A stretch of DNA of 64,000 nucleotides, taken from Billgrantia ethanolica (GTDB lineage Bacteria > Pseudomonadota > Gammaproteobacteria > Pseudomonadales > Halomonadaceae). The notes under the pieces were generated by a model, which worked only from the letters and a program-made list of their open reading frames with translations, had not been told where the DNA came from and searched no databases. The translations under genes and the position numbers were made by a program. The stretch spans positions 558,001 to 622,000 of the forward strand of contig NZ_JABFTX010000001.1 of the NCBI RefSeq assembly GCF_021404305.1. Reading direction: 5' to 3'. This document shows positions 55,130 to 64,000 of the stretch, in pieces (within the stretch, counting starts at the first letter, position 1; the number at the start of each line of letters is the position of its first letter).

Positions 55130-56371
55130 ATGAACGAACATGTGGCGGCTGCGCAGGCGCCTGCTGAATCCCTGCCCAGGGTGCTGCTGACCGGGGCGCA
55201 GATGCTCTTCGTCGCTTTCGGTGCGCTGGTGCTGGTGCCGCTCTTGACCGGACTCGACCCCAGCGTGGCGCTGTTCACCGCCGGCGTGGGTACCCTGGTG
55301 TTCCACGGCGTGACCAAGGTGACCGTGCCGGTCTTCCTGGCTTCGTCGTTCGCCTTCATCGCCCCGATTCAGGGGTCGGTGGTCAATTTCGGCGTGCCGG
55401 CGACCATGGGCGGGCTGATGGCGGCGGGGCTGGTCTACGTGGCGATCTCGCAGGCGGTGCGCCTGAAGGGCACGGCCTGGCTGCATCGCCTGCTGCCACC
55501 CGTGGTGGTGGGGCCCGTGATCATGGTGATCGGCCTGGCCCTGGCGCCGGTGGCGGTGAGCATGGCAACCGGCGAGACCAGCGATCATATCGGCTATGGA
55601 CCGGCGATCTTTCTCTCCATGATGAGTCTGTTGGTGACCCTGGTACTGGCCGTGTTCGGTCGCGGCCTGCTGCGGCTGGTGCCGATCATGGGCGGTATCG
55701 TCACCGGCTACGTCCTGGCCTTGCTGATGGGCGTGGTCGACTTCACGCCGGTGCGAGACGCGGCCTGGCTGGCCATGCCTGCGTTCACGGCGCCAAGCTT
55801 CCACTGGGCGGCGATTCTGTTCATGATCCCCGTGGCCATCGCGCCTGCGGTCGAGCATATCGGCGATATGATTGCCATCGGCTCTGTGACGCGCAAGAAC
55901 TACCTGGAAAAGCCCGGTCTGCACCGTACCCTGCTGGGCGACGGCTTGGCCACCACCACCGCGGCGCTGTTCGGCGGCCCGCCCAACACCACCTACTCCG
56001 AAGTGACCGGTGCAGTGACCCTGACCCGAGCCTTCAACCCCAGGATCATGGTGGTAGCCGCCTGTATCGCCATCGCGCTGGCCTTCGTGGCCAAGCTGGG
56101 CGCGCTGCTGCAGACCATCCCCGGCCCGGTGATGGGCGGCATCATGACTCTGCTGTTCGGCTCCATCGCCGTGGTCGGTATGAATACCCTGGTGCGCGCC
56201 GGGCACTCTCTAACCGCGCCGCGTAACCTGGTGGTGGTGTCGCTGATCTTGGTGTTCGGCATCGGCGGCATGCAATTCGGCGGTGGTCAGTTCACCCTGC
56301 AGGGCGTGAGCCTCGCCGCGCTGGTGGGCATCGTGCTGAACTGGGTGCTACCTACCGCCGACGAGGAGTGA
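55130..56371 (+). CDS. uraA: Uracil permease, NCS2 family
   Basis: A 413-residue membrane carrier of the UraA/PyrP type with about 14 helices. The N-terminal VLLTGAQMLFVAFGALVLVP and LFGGPPNTTYSEVTGAVTLT (substrate-binding region) are family features. It supplies uracil for upp. The gap 54881-55129 contains the element and the terminator; AGAAGGAAAACACCCC precedes the start. Confidence 0.95.
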   Translation: MNEHVAAAQAPAESLPRVLLTGAQMLFVAFGALVLVPLLTGLDPSVALFTAGVGTLVFHGVTKVTVPVFLASSFAFIAPIQGSVVNFGVPATMGGLMAAGLVYVAISQAVRLKGTAWLHRLLPPVVVGPVIMVIGLALAPVAVSMATGETSDHIGYGPAIFLSMMSLLVTLVLAVFGRGLLRLVPIMGGIVTGYVLALLMGVVDFTPVRDAAWLAMPAFTAPSFHWAAILFMIPVAIAPAVEHIGDMIAIGSVTRKNYLEKPGLHRTLLGDGLATTTAALFGGPPNTTYSEVTGAVTLTRAFNPRIMVVAACIAIALAFVAKLGALLQTIPGPVMGGIMTLLFGSIAVVGMNTLVRAGHSLTAPRNLVVVSLILVFGIGGMQFGGGQFTLQGVSLAALVGIVLNWVLPTADEE

Positions 56372-56377
56372 CGGCGC

Positions 56378-56959
56378 CTAGGCGTGATGCAACTCCTTGC
56401 CGCCCTCGGAAAAGGTCGGCGGGGAGTTGGCGCTGACGATCACGCACTCCGCATCGCCTACGTTACGGAAGCGATGGGGCAGACGCGAATCGAAGTAGTA
56501 GGCATCGCCCGCGCGCAGCAGGCGCGCCTCGCCGGCCACGGTGAGCTCGATTTCGCCGGCCACCACCACGCCGCCCTCCTCGCCGTCGTGTTCGAGCATG
56601 TCGGCACCGGTATCCGCGCCGGGCGGGTAGCGTTCATGAATGATCGACATGCTGCGATCCGGACGCCGTGCCGCAACCAGCCTCCATGAGAGATGGCCGT
56701 CGCCGATCTCGGTGAGCTCTTCGGCAGGATAGAAAGCCCGCGGCGGTGAGGGTTCGTCGCCGGCAAAGAACGCGCTGATCGATACCGGCAGCGCATCGAG
56801 AATCTTCTTCAGCGAGCTCACCGAGGGGCTGACGCTGTTCTGTTCGATAAGCGAAATGGTGCTGTTGGTGACTCCGGCTCGCTTCGCCAGTTCACGCTGG
56901 GACAGCTTGCGTGCCTTGCGCAGCTCGCGCAGACGTGTCCCTACATCAAATCCATCCAT
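56378..56959 (-). CDS. XRE-cupin transcriptional regulator (PuuR-like)
   Basis: A 193-residue regulator with an N-terminal XRE helix-turn-helix (RLRELRKARKLSQRELAKRA and GVTNSTISLIEQNSVSPSV, about residues 8-60) and a C-terminal cupin (about 110-185) with HDGEEGGVVVAGEIELTVAG and SRLPHRFRNVGD. This is the architecture of PuuR, the putrescine-utilisation repressor. Convergent with uraA, 6 bp apart, and divergent from mobA. The regulated genes are not clear from context. Confidence 0.83.
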   Translation of the reverse strand: MDGFDVGTRLRELRKARKLSQRELAKRAGVTNSTISLIEQNSVSPSVSSLKKILDALPVSISAFFAGDEPSPPRAFYPAEELTEIGDGHLSWRLVAARRPDRSMSIIHERYPPGADTGADMLEHDGEEGGVVVAGEIELTVAGEARLLRAGDAYYFDSRLPHRFRNVGDAECVIVSANSPPTFSEGGKELHHA

Positions 56960-57098
56960 TGTCAGGTCCAGAACGTTCGATTTGTTTGACACATGATACC
57001 CGTTAGCTGCGCCTTGGATAAGATGACCTTGATCATGGCGATGCCCAGGTTTGCTACGGCGCCGTGGAAGCGGCGCGCGGGGTGAGGCATGATGGGGT

Positions 57099-57728
57099 AT
57101 GACCGATCGATCAGAAAGCGCGATACCCAACCCCCTCGCCGACGTGACCGGCCTGATCCTGGCCGGCGGTGAGGGGCGGCGGATGGGCGGGCGAGACAAG
57201 GGGCTCGAGCCGTTTCGCGGCGCCACGCTGGTAAGCCACGTGCTGGCGCGATTCGCCGGCAAGGTAGCCGAGGTGCTGGTCAGTGCCAATCGGCACCTGG
57301 ACGACTATCGCCAGCTGGCCGGGCGGGTAGTGCCCGATGCCCAGGGGGGCTTCCAGGGGCCACTGATGGGCATCTACAGCGGCCTGCTCGCTGCCGATAC
57401 GCCCTGGGTGCTGGTGGTACCTTGCGACACGCCGGCGCTGCCGGACGATCTGGTGGCGAGAATGGTCGCCGGTATCGGTGATCATCCCATCGCCGTGGCG
57501 CATGATGGCGAACGGCTGCACCCCGTGGTCATGCTGCTCGAACGCTCGCTGGCCGAGGACCTGTACGCCGCCCTGCAGGCAGGAGAGCGCAAGGTGGGTC
57601 GCTGGGTCGAGCGCCACGCCTGGACCGCCATCGATTTCAGTGACTGTCCGGACGCTTTCATCAATCTCAACAGCGAAGAAGACAAGCGGCGCCTGGAGAT
57701 GCGCCCGAACGAGGAGAGTCGACCCTGA
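57099..57728 (+). CDS. mobA: Molybdenum cofactor guanylyltransferase
   Basis: A 209-residue enzyme that attaches GMP to molybdopterin to form the bis-MGD cofactor. The nucleotide-binding start GLILAGGEGRRMGGRDKGLE and VVPCDTPALPDDLVARM are visible. First gene of the molybdopterin cluster; its stop overlaps mobB (TGATG). The name refers to molybdenum, not plasmid mobilisation. Confidence 0.94.
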   Translation: MTDRSESAIPNPLADVTGLILAGGEGRRMGGRDKGLEPFRGATLVSHVLARFAGKVAEVLVSANRHLDDYRQLAGRVVPDAQGGFQGPLMGIYSGLLAADTPWVLVVPCDTPALPDDLVARMVAGIGDHPIAVAHDGERLHPVVMLLERSLAEDLYAALQAGERKVGRWVERHAWTAIDFSDCPDAFINLNSEEDKRRLEMRPNEESRP

Positions 57729-58309
57729 TGTCCCGAACGCAGCCTGCCGCGCTTGGCTTCGACGATGCACTGCCGCTGCTGGGTATCGCCGCCTGGAGTG
57801 GTACCGGCAAGACCACGCTGCTGGAAGCGTTGCTGCCGCGCCTTGTCGCGCGTGGCCTGCGTACCGCCGTGATAAAGCATGCGCATCACGAATTCGATGT
57901 CGACCAGCCGGGCAAGGACAGTCATCGCCTGCGGCAGGCGGGAGCGGCCCCGATGCTGGTTGCGTCACGCTCCAGGTGGGCCATGATGATGGAAACGCCC
58001 GAAAGTGAGGAGGCCGATCTTGCGCAGCTGATCGAAGTCGTGCGCAGCCAGCAGCCCGATCTGGTGCTGGTGGAAGGCTTCAAGGCCTGGCCCTTGCCGA
58101 AGCTGGAACTCTACCGCGACGCAGTCGGCAAGACGCTACGAGTGGCCGATGATCCGTGGATCAAGGCCGTGGCGAGCCAGCCCCGGGTGGCGCTGCCGCC
58201 GGGGGTCGAGTGGCTCGATCTCGACGACCTGAACGCCATTGCCGCCTGGGTGGCGGCCTGGCCCGCACGCTGGCCGGTCGAGTGCGTGCCCCGCAATACC
58301 GTCCGCTGA
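57728..58309 (+). CDS. mobB: Molybdopterin-guanine dinucleotide biosynthesis protein MobB
   Basis: A 193-residue P-loop protein. Walker [21 protein letters not shown], then [20 protein letters not shown], the MobB signature. It has a weak GTPase activity in E. coli and aids mobA. Overlaps mobA by one base. Confidence 0.93.
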   Translation: MSRTQPAALGFDDALPLLGIAAWSGTGKTTLLEALLPRLVARGLRTAVIKHAHHEFDVDQPGKDSHRLRQAGAAPMLVASRSRWAMMMETPESEEADLAQLIEVVRSQQPDLVLVEGFKAWPLPKLELYRDAVGKTLRVADDPWIKAVASQPRVALPPGVEWLDLDDLNAIAAWVAAWPARWPVECVPRNTVR

Positions 58310-58361
58310 TGCGCTTCATCTTGAACAGACAACTGCCCAACCGACCCCGAGGCTGCACCCC

Positions 58362-59171
58362 ATGAGTCTGACCCATCTCAATACGCGCGGCGAGGCCCAT
58401 ATGGTCGATGTCGCTGACAAGCCGGAAAGCCGCCGTGAGGCGACCGCATCAGGTCATATCCAGATGAAGCCCGAGACCCTGGCGCTGCTGAGCGAGGGCG
58501 GGCTGCCCAAGGGGGATGTGTTGGCCACGGCGCGTATCGCCGGCATTCAGGCGGCCAAGCGTACCCACGAGCTGATCCCGCTCTGCCATGCCTTGGCGCT
58601 CTCCAAGGTGTCGGTGGATTTCAACCTGGATGAGCAGAATAGCCGCGTCGAGGTCGTCGCCACGTGTCGCCTCAATGGGCGCACCGGCGTGGAAATGGAG
58701 GCGCTGACGGCCGTCTCGGTGGCCTGTCTGACGCTCTATGACATGTGCAAGGCGGTCGACAAGGACATGGAGATCGGCGGCATACACCTGGATGCCAAAC
58801 AGGGCGGCAAGTCGGGAGACTACCGGCGCCAGGAGGGGCCGGTAGCGGCTCCCATCGTCACGGGGGAAGGAGCCGCCGGGCAGGTCTCGGTGGGCAGTCG
58901 TTGCGATATCGACTCGGCCTGCGTGCGGGTGAAGTTCCTGGCCGAATTGCGCGAACGCCTGGGCGTCAGCGATATTACCGTCCCGCTGGACAGCCTGCCG
59001 AGTACCGATGTCGGTGGCTTGAAGAGTGTGCTGGTGAAGCGCGATCCTCGCTTTGCCCAACTCAGCGAAGGTCGGGTTCTGTGTGCCGTCAATCAGGTCA
59101 TGGCATTGGATGCGACTCCCATCACCAACGACGATGAAGTGGCGTTCTTTCCGCCGGTGACGGGAGGGTGA
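58362..59171 (+). CDS. MoaC-MoaD fusion (cyclic pyranopterin phosphate synthase plus molybdopterin synthase small subunit)
   Basis: A 269-residue fusion. Residues about 1-158 are MoaC ([20 protein letters not shown], then [20 protein letters not shown] and [20 protein letters not shown] with the catalytic Lys). A 30-residue linker follows. Residues 188-269 are MoaD ([15 protein letters not shown] to AFFPPVTGG). The MoaD C-terminal Gly-Gly, which must be thiocarboxylated, is free, so both parts can work. Val188 is a GTG codon and could also start a free MoaD. Genes moaE and moaA follow. Confidence 0.9.
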   Translation: MSLTHLNTRGEAHMVDVADKPESRREATASGHIQMKPETLALLSEGGLPKGDVLATARIAGIQAAKRTHELIPLCHALALSKVSVDFNLDEQNSRVEVVATCRLNGRTGVEMEALTAVSVACLTLYDMCKAVDKDMEIGGIHLDAKQGGKSGDYRRQEGPVAAPIVTGEGAAGQVSVGSRCDIDSACVRVKFLAELRERLGVSDITVPLDSLPSTDVGGLKSVLVKRDPRFAQLSEGRVLCAVNQVMALDATPITNDDEVAFFPPVTGG

Positions 59172-59175
59172 GGTG

Positions 59176-59643
59176 ATGATTCGGGTTCAGGAAGCACCTT
59201 TCGATGCCGGCGTCGAACAGCAGCGGCTGCTTGCCGGCCGTTCCGACATCGGCGCCGTGGTGAGTTTCACCGGACTGGTGCGCGACTTCAACGAGCGGCC
59301 TGATATCACGGCCCTCACCCTCGAGCACTATCCAGGCATGACCGAGGTGGCGCTGGGCGAGATCGTGACGCAAGCCGAAGCTCGCTGGCCGCTGCAGGGC
59401 GTGCGGGTCATTCATCGGGTTGGACGACTGACCCCGGGAGACCCTATCGTACTGGTGGTGGTCGCCAGTGCGCATCGACGTGCCGCTTTCGAAGCCTGTG
59501 ACTTCATCATGGACTATTTGAAGACCCGAGCCCCTTTCTGGAAAAAGGAACACAGCATCACGGGTGACTACTGGGTTGCCGAGCGTGAGTCGGATTACCG
59601 TGATGCCAGCCGCTGGGAGAGCGAGAATGACGAAATCCCCTGA
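59176..59643 (+). CDS. moaE: Molybdopterin synthase catalytic subunit
   Basis: A 155-residue large subunit that converts cPMP to molybdopterin with MoaD. Motifs [32 protein letters not shown], and the [12 protein letters not shown] active-site loop. ATG 59176 is preceded by in-frame GTG 59173. Four bp separate it from the moaC-moaD fusion. Confidence 0.95.
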   Translation: MIRVQEAPFDAGVEQQRLLAGRSDIGAVVSFTGLVRDFNERPDITALTLEHYPGMTEVALGEIVTQAEARWPLQGVRVIHRVGRLTPGDPIVLVVVASAHRRAAFEACDFIMDYLKTRAPFWKKEHSITGDYWVAERESDYRDASRWESENDEIP

Positions 59644-60640
59644 GTCATTGCCTTCCGAGTTGATCGACGACTTCGGCAGGCGTGTCCGCTACGTACGGAT
59701 CTCCGTGACGGATCGCTGCGATTTCCGCTGCGTCTACTGCATGAGCGAGGAGATGACCTTTCTTCCTCGGGCGCAGATATTGACGCTGGAGGAGTTGACG
59801 CTCGTGGCGCGTGCATTCGTCGAGATGGGGGTCGAGAAGATTCGGCTGACCGGCGGCGAACCCCTGGTGCGGCGCGGCATCGATCAGCTCATCGAGGCAA
59901 CGAGTGCGTTGCCTGGGCTGCGCGATCTGGCCATGACCACCAATGGGGCAGGGCTGGTCAAACATGCGCGTCGCCTGCGTGAAGCGGGGCTGGGCAGGCT
60001 CAACATCAGCCTCGATACCCTGGATCCCGAGCGCTTTCGCAAACTGACCCGTACCGGTGATTTGTCTCGCGTGCTGGAGGGCTTGCACGCCGCGCGCGAA
60101 GCCGGTTTCGAGCGCATCAAGCTCAATGCCGTGATCCTCAAGGGGCGCAACGACGATGAAGTGCTCGATCTGGTCGAGTTCGCCCGCTCCGAGCGTGTCG
60201 ATCTCAGCTTCATCGAGGAGATGCCTCTCGGTGATGTTTCCGATCATTCGCGGGCCGAGACCTTTTGCTCCAGCGACGAGGTTAAGGCGGCAATCGAGCA
60301 GCGTCACGAACTGATTCCGACTACCGAGTCGACGCTGGGGCCCTCGCGCTACTTCCGCATGAGCGACAGCGACAGCCGTATCGGCTTCATTTCCCCGCAT
60401 AGCCATAACTTCTGTTCCAGCTGCAATCGAGTCCGTGTGACGGCGGAGGGGCGGCTTCTGCTCTGCCTTGGCAACGAACATTCGGTCGACCTGCGTGCCG
60501 TACTTCGTAAGCACCCTGGGGATCTCGATGCCCTCAAACATGCCATCGTTAAGGCACTTCCTCTCAAGCCCGAGCGCCACCATTTCACCACTGATGGTGA
60601 TGTTCAGATCGTCCGCTTCATGAACATGACGGGTGGATGA
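59627..60640 (+). CDS. moaA: GTP 3',8-cyclase
   Basis: A 337-residue radical SAM enzyme, the first step of molybdopterin synthesis. N-terminal radical SAM cluster [13 protein letters not shown] (CxxxCxxC), [21 protein letters not shown]-terminal cluster cysteines in [14 protein letters not shown], and the conserved terminal Gly-Gly (MNMTGG). It overlaps moaE by 17 bp, with its ATG at 59627 behind GGGAGAGCG. Confidence 0.96.
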   Translation: MTKSPESLPSELIDDFGRRVRYVRISVTDRCDFRCVYCMSEEMTFLPRAQILTLEELTLVARAFVEMGVEKIRLTGGEPLVRRGIDQLIEATSALPGLRDLAMTTNGAGLVKHARRLREAGLGRLNISLDTLDPERFRKLTRTGDLSRVLEGLHAAREAGFERIKLNAVILKGRNDDEVLDLVEFARSERVDLSFIEEMPLGDVSDHSRAETFCSSDEVKAAIEQRHELIPTTESTLGPSRYFRMSDSDSRIGFISPHSHNFCSSCNRVRVTAEGRLLLCLGNEHSVDLRAVLRKHPGDLDALKHAIVKALPLKPERHHFTTDGDVQIVRFMNMTGG

Positions 60641-60710
60641 GAGGGGCAAGATGACGACATAAGCCGGAACTCTATGACGCTATTCCGGGCATCGTTGGCG
60701 GGGCCTTTTC

Positions 60711-60738
60711 TTGCCAAAATGGCAAATCGGCATATACT
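60711..60738 (+). promoter_or_regulatory. Promoter of the H-NS-like gene, with small palindrome
   Basis: TTGCCA (60711) and TATACT (60733-60738) with a 16-bp spacer. The -35 element is part of a palindrome TTGCCA-AAA-TGGCAA (60711-60725). Transcription would begin near 60745. Confidence 0.55.
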
Positions 60739-60740
60739 TT

Positions 60741-60778
60741 CGACGAGTGGGCCTTTGTGGCTGACTCGTCGTTTTCTT
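60741..60778 (+). terminator. Terminator-like hairpin between the promoter and the H-NS-like gene
   Basis: Stem CGACGAGT with ACTCGTCG (15-base loop), then TTTTCTT. It could end moaA-operon transcripts and would also place a hairpin at the 5' end of the next mRNA. Confidence 0.6.
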
Positions 60779-60793
60779 GCATGGAGGAGGCCA

Positions 60794-61084
60794 ATGTCCA
60801 GCGAAACCCTGGAGCGCATCGCCCGTAACAAGAACGTGGCTCGGGCCGCGGCTCGCCAGTTGAGCATGGAGCAGCTGCACAAGCTCTCCGATGTCATCGG
60901 CGAGGTCATCGAACAGAAAAACGAGGAAGAGAAGCTCCGCAAACAGGAAGAAGCGGACAAGGAAAAAAAGCTGGCTGAGATCCGTGAGGCCATGAACGAT
61001 GCCGGTCTCTCCGTGGAAGATCTCGTGGGTGAACAGCCCCGCCGTAGGCGCGGTCGGCCGCCCAAGAATGCCAGCGGTTCGTAA
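60794..61084 (+). CDS. H-NS-like small nucleoid protein
   Basis: A 96-residue protein. The N-terminal two-thirds is helical and charged (MSSETLERIARNKNVARAAA, then LHKLSDVIGEVIEQKNEEEK), suited to oligomerisation. The C terminus has the AT-hook-like basic patch RRRRGRPPKN. The arrangement fits short H-NS/MvaT-type proteins. Start 60794 follows GGAGGAGG. Confidence 0.7.
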   Translation: MSSETLERIARNKNVARAAARQLSMEQLHKLSDVIGEVIEQKNEEEKLRKQEEADKEKKLAEIREAMNDAGLSVEDLVGEQPRRRRGRPPKNASGS

Positions 61085-61201
61085 CCCGGCAGGGGACGAG
61101 TCGTCTGCTTGCAGTGCCACAGAAGGGAGCAGGGCGGGGGCCTTGCTCCCTTCTGCCGTTCATGTCAGGAGCGGTTCACTCGCTGTCGCCACGAGAAGCA
61201 T

Positions 61202-62869
61202 TCAGCGAAAGGCCGGCGTTTCCACGGCAAAGAGTTGCAGGTGAATGTCGGGCAGCTGGCGCAGGTGTTGGCCCAGCCAGTGGGTGATTTGAGGCTGCAG
61301 GGCTGAGCGTAGTTCAGCCAGCGTCGACACATCGATCTCTTCCAGCCTTTCGTCCAGCCAGTCGGTGAAACTGTCCTCGTCCATGGCGCTGACGCGGTGT
61401 GCGTCCATCATCAACCTGCCGATGCGGGTCCAGCCCGTGCCCGTGCAGGCCACCGAAAGCGCCAGATAAAGGATGCCGTGGCGTGATGAGCCCTGTTCCG
61501 CGGCAAGACCAGGCAGGGGGGCGACGGCGTTCTGGCTGACGATGCAGGGGCGCTGTGGATGGCGAGATTCCAGGTTAAGGCCTTGCGCATCCAGCCGGAT
61601 CAGATCGCCATTGAACGGTATGAGCGGCGCCTGGATGCCCATCGAGCTCGCCAGCTCCTGGTGCGCCTGCTGGTGGCGTGGTTCGCCATGCACCGGCAGC
61701 AGATGGTGTGGTCTTACCCAGCCGTAGAAGGTGCGTAGCTCCTCCTGGGCAGGGTGGCCGGAGGCGTGCAGCTCCGGATGGTTGAATTCGTCCCAGATCG
61801 TCACGTCGAGGCGTTTGAGCGCCTGTTTGAGGCGCTCGATCTGATACTCGTTGCCGGGAATCGCCTTGGCGGAGAACAGCACGGTGTCGCCTGCCACCAG
61901 CTCTAAGCTATGGTGTCGGCCGTGGGCGAGGCGGCTCAATGCTGCTCGCGGTTCTCCCTGGCTACCCGTGGCGATCACCAGCACCTCTTCCGCTGGCAGA
62001 TAACCCAGATCGCTGACCGGGACCAGCGCCGGCATGTCCTCCAGGTACCCCAGCCCGCGGGCCACGGCTACCATGCGCTCCATGGCGCGACCCATCAGGC
62101 TCACCCGGCGTCCGCAGCGCTCGGCGGCTTTGGCCACGGCCAGCACCCGGGCCAGGTTACTGGCAAAGCAGGTCACCACGACCCGCCCCGCGCACTCGGC
62201 AAGGCGCTGCTCCAGGGCTCTGGCGACTTCGCCTTCGCTGCGCGAATGCCCCGGCATGGGTGCATTGGTGGAGTCTCCCACCAGCAGGTCGAGTGGCGCC
62301 AGGGCGCGAAAGGTCGCGCCTTTCACCGGCGGGCCGATGAGTGGTTCCGGGTCCAGCTTCCAATCTCCGGTATGCAGCACCCGGTAATCGCCGACGACGA
62401 TCAGCAGAGCGCAGCTCTCCGGTATCGAATGGGTCAACGGCAGATAGCGCAGGGTGAAGGGGCCGCTTTCCCGGGCCTCGCCCGGTTCGATTACCTGAAT
62501 GGCATCAGTGGCCAGGCCGCGCTCGTGAAATTTGGCGCGCAGCAAGCCGGCCGCTAACGGGGTGGCATAAATCGGGCATTGCCATTTGGGCCACAGCCAG
62601 GCGGCGGCACCGATGTGGTCTTCATGCCCATGCGTGATGAGCAGCGCCTGGGGACGAATACCGAGGGCCTCGGGTGTTTCCAGGCTGGGAACCTGCAGCG
62701 GTGAGTCTGGCAGATCCTGACGGATCATCATGCCGCAATCGACCGCGATCCATGTCTCTTCGTACCCATAAAGCGTCATGTTCATGCCGATCTCACCACA
62801 GCCCCCCAGCGGCAGGAAGTGAAGCGGGCAGCGGCGGCGGGGGCGAATGGTGACGCGAGTAGATGACAT
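61202..62869 (-). CDS. RNase J-type metallo-beta-lactamase/beta-CASP nuclease
   Basis: A 555-residue protein. Metallo-beta-lactamase motif LITHGHEDHIGAAAWLW (HxHxDH), then TGDWKLDPEP with GDSTNAPMPGHS, and the beta-CASP motifs VVVTCFASNLARVLAVAKAA and FNHPELHASGHPAQEELRTF with LLPVHGEPRHQQAH. This is the RNase J architecture (5' exonuclease/endonuclease of RNA). The C-terminal 100 residues are a separate helical region. ATG 62869 was chosen over TTG 62875. Confidence 0.88.
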   Translation of the reverse strand: MSSTRVTIRPRRRCPLHFLPLGGCGEIGMNMTLYGYEETWIAVDCGMMIRQDLPDSPLQVPSLETPEALGIRPQALLITHGHEDHIGAAAWLWPKWQCPIYATPLAAGLLRAKFHERGLATDAIQVIEPGEARESGPFTLRYLPLTHSIPESCALLIVVGDYRVLHTGDWKLDPEPLIGPPVKGATFRALAPLDLLVGDSTNAPMPGHSRSEGEVARALEQRLAECAGRVVVTCFASNLARVLAVAKAAERCGRRVSLMGRAMERMVAVARGLGYLEDMPALVPVSDLGYLPAEEVLVIATGSQGEPRAALSRLAHGRHHSLELVAGDTVLFSAKAIPGNEYQIERLKQALKRLDVTIWDEFNHPELHASGHPAQEELRTFYGWVRPHHLLPVHGEPRHQQAHQELASSMGIQAPLIPFNGDLIRLDAQGLNLESRHPQRPCIVSQNAVAPLPGLAAEQGSSRHGILYLALSVACTGTGWTRIGRLMMDAHRVSAMDEDSFTDWLDERLEEIDVSTLAELRSALQPQITHWLGQHLRQLPDIHLQLFAVETPAFR

Positions 62870-63026
62870 CGGCAAGACAGGGACCAGGCAATTGAGTCTT
62901 CACTATACGGGATCGTCGGGACCCTTCACAATGCAATGCCCCGGCCGGCTGCGGTTGGGCGTGTCGTGGAAATGGCGATTTCGCTACAATGCCGGCTTCC
63001 TGATTCCGTTCAGCAGCGGGTTTACC

Positions 63027-63881
63027 ATGTCTCATTACTATCGACTCGTCGTTTCCTGTCCCGACCGTCGCGGCATCGTGGCTCGCGTTTCCGGGTTCAT
63101 TGCGGGCCATGAGGGCTCCATTACTGAAGCGAGCCAGCACTCCGATCTGGAGGCCGGACGCTTCTTCATGCGCTACGAAATTCTCGCCGACTCCATCGGC
63201 ATGAGCGCAAGCGAGTTGACCGAGGCCTTCGATCCCGTGGCTCGTGAATTCGACATGGAGTGGGCTCTGCGCGATACCCGCCGTCGCCCCAAGGTGGTGA
63301 TCATGGTCTCCCGCGAGTCCCACTGTCTGGTGGATCTGCTGTACCGCTGGACGGCAGGGGAGCTCGATTGCGAGATCGTCGGTGTCATCTCCAATCACGA
63401 CGACATGCGCGGCCTGGTGGAGTGGCACGAGCTGCCGTACTTTCATGTGCCCGTGCAGGCCGGCGACAAGGATGCGGCCTTTGCCGAAGTGGAGCGCCAG
63501 GTCGAGGCCCTGGAGGCCGATGTCGTGGTGCTGGCTCGCTATATGCAGATCCTGCCGCCGCGGCTGTGCCAGCGCTATGCCGGGCGGGTGATCAACATCC
63601 ATCACAGCTTCCTGCCCTCCTTCGCCGGGGCGCGGCCCTATCATCAGGCTCACTCTCGTGGAGTGAAGCTGATCGGCGCCACCTGCCACTACGTCACCGA
63701 GGAACTGGACGCCGGGCCGATCATCGAACAGGACATACACCGTGTGAGTCACTGCCATACGCCGCAGGACCTGGTGCGTTTCGGTCGCGACGTAGAGAAG
63801 GCGGTATTGGCTCGCGGGCTGCGCTGGCATCTGGAAGATCGGGTACTGATTCACGGCAACAAGACGGTCGTCTTTGCCTGA
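63027..63881 (+). CDS. purU: Formyltetrahydrofolate deformylase
   Basis: A 284-residue enzyme that hydrolyses 10-formyl-THF to formate and THF. The N-terminal ACT domain (about 5-85) begins YRLVVSCPDRRGIVARVSGF; the C-terminal hydrolase has VINIHHSFLPSFAGARPYHQ and TCHYVTEELDAGPIIEQD. ATG 63027 directly precedes the ACT domain. Divergent from the RNase J-type gene. Confidence 0.95.
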   Translation: MSHYYRLVVSCPDRRGIVARVSGFIAGHEGSITEASQHSDLEAGRFFMRYEILADSIGMSASELTEAFDPVAREFDMEWALRDTRRRPKVVIMVSRESHCLVDLLYRWTAGELDCEIVGVISNHDDMRGLVEWHELPYFHVPVQAGDKDAAFAEVERQVEALEADVVVLARYMQILPPRLCQRYAGRVINIHHSFLPSFAGARPYHQAHSRGVKLIGATCHYVTEELDAGPIIEQDIHRVSHCHTPQDLVRFGRDVEKAVLARGLRWHLEDRVLIHGNKTVVFA

Positions 63882-63900
63882 ACCCGAGCGGGAGTTCGGC

Positions 63901-64000
63901 ATGACCATATCCGAGCTGATACTACCGACATGGATACTGCTCGTCTGCGCAGCGGTATCGTTGTCGGTCCTGGCGCTGTCGGTGCTGCACCACTCCTGGC
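63901..64000 (+). CDS. Start of a membrane protein (3' end outside window)
   Basis: Thirty-three codons are visible, beginning MTISELILPTWILLVCAAVS and continuing as a hydrophobic helix. A membrane-anchored protein such as RmuC would start like this, but too little is visible to name it. The ATG lies 19 bp after purU with a GGGAG site. Confidence 0.6.
   Translation, partial: MTISELILPTWILLVCAAVSLSVLALSVLHHSW

Noticed and set aside
57099..58309. Mobilisation genes, from the names mobA and mobB
   Set aside because: The sequences are molybdenum cofactor nucleotidyltransferase and P-loop protein; no relaxase motifs exist.

Overview
The window is a dense, GC-rich stretch of chromosome whose proteins and gene order suggest a moderately halophilic gammaproteobacterium of the Halomonadaceae (Halomonas or a near relative). 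The grounds are the purMN/perM-hda block, glpKRD, the ArgP/ArgO pair, an FNR-type regulator with four cysteines, a phasin, and urt/ure clusters with sigma-54 promoters. This placement is inference; no rRNA is present. I see no prophage, insertion sequence with a transposase, or CRISPR array.

Layout. 1-3.8 kb: the 3' part of a large SMC-like coiled-coil ATPase, a thiamine-binding-type small protein, and divergent argP and argO. 4-6.8 kb: hppD behind two TyrR-type boxes, then a sodium symporter. 6.8-13 kb: an RlpA-like lipoprotein, then a CitA/CitB-type two-component system followed by tctCBA (tricarboxylate uptake). 13-25.8 kb: urtABCDE (urea ABC transporter) and ureDABCEFG plus a UreJ-type nickel permease, each transcription unit with a sigma-54 promoter and paired NtrC-like sites. 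Together they import urea, hydrolyse it to ammonia and supply nickel to the enzyme. 25.8-30.4 kb: envelope and unknown genes, including a membrane-anchored coiled-coil protein.

30.5-36 kb: apbC, dcd, purMN (reverse), perM-hda. 36-39.5 kb: phasin, a GGDEF protein, an FNR/ANR-like regulator and a possible ferritin-like protein. 39.7-46.3 kb: fumC, an endonuclease/phosphatase-family membrane protein, glpD, glpR, glpK. 46.4-50 kb: two tRNA-Val(GAC) genes, a free-methionine-sulfoxide reductase, and metNIQ behind a SAM-II-like riboswitch with its own terminator. 50.2-56.4 kb: ribE, then nucleobase salvage and uptake (purine permease, apt, gpt, ung, upp, uraA), with a MITE-like element inserted at the upp stop codon. 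56.4-60.6 kb: an XRE-cupin regulator and molybdenum cofactor genes mobA, mobB, a moaC-moaD fusion, moaE, moaA. 60.8-64 kb: an H-NS-like protein, an RNase J-type nuclease, purU and the start of one more membrane protein.

The most interesting material is regulatory: the metN riboswitch, a structured leader before the purine permease, the nitrogen-control promoters, the phasin promoter palindrome and the tctC palindrome. Next come two unusual repeats (an inverted pair around ureEF, and the element in upp) and the MoaC-MoaD fusion.
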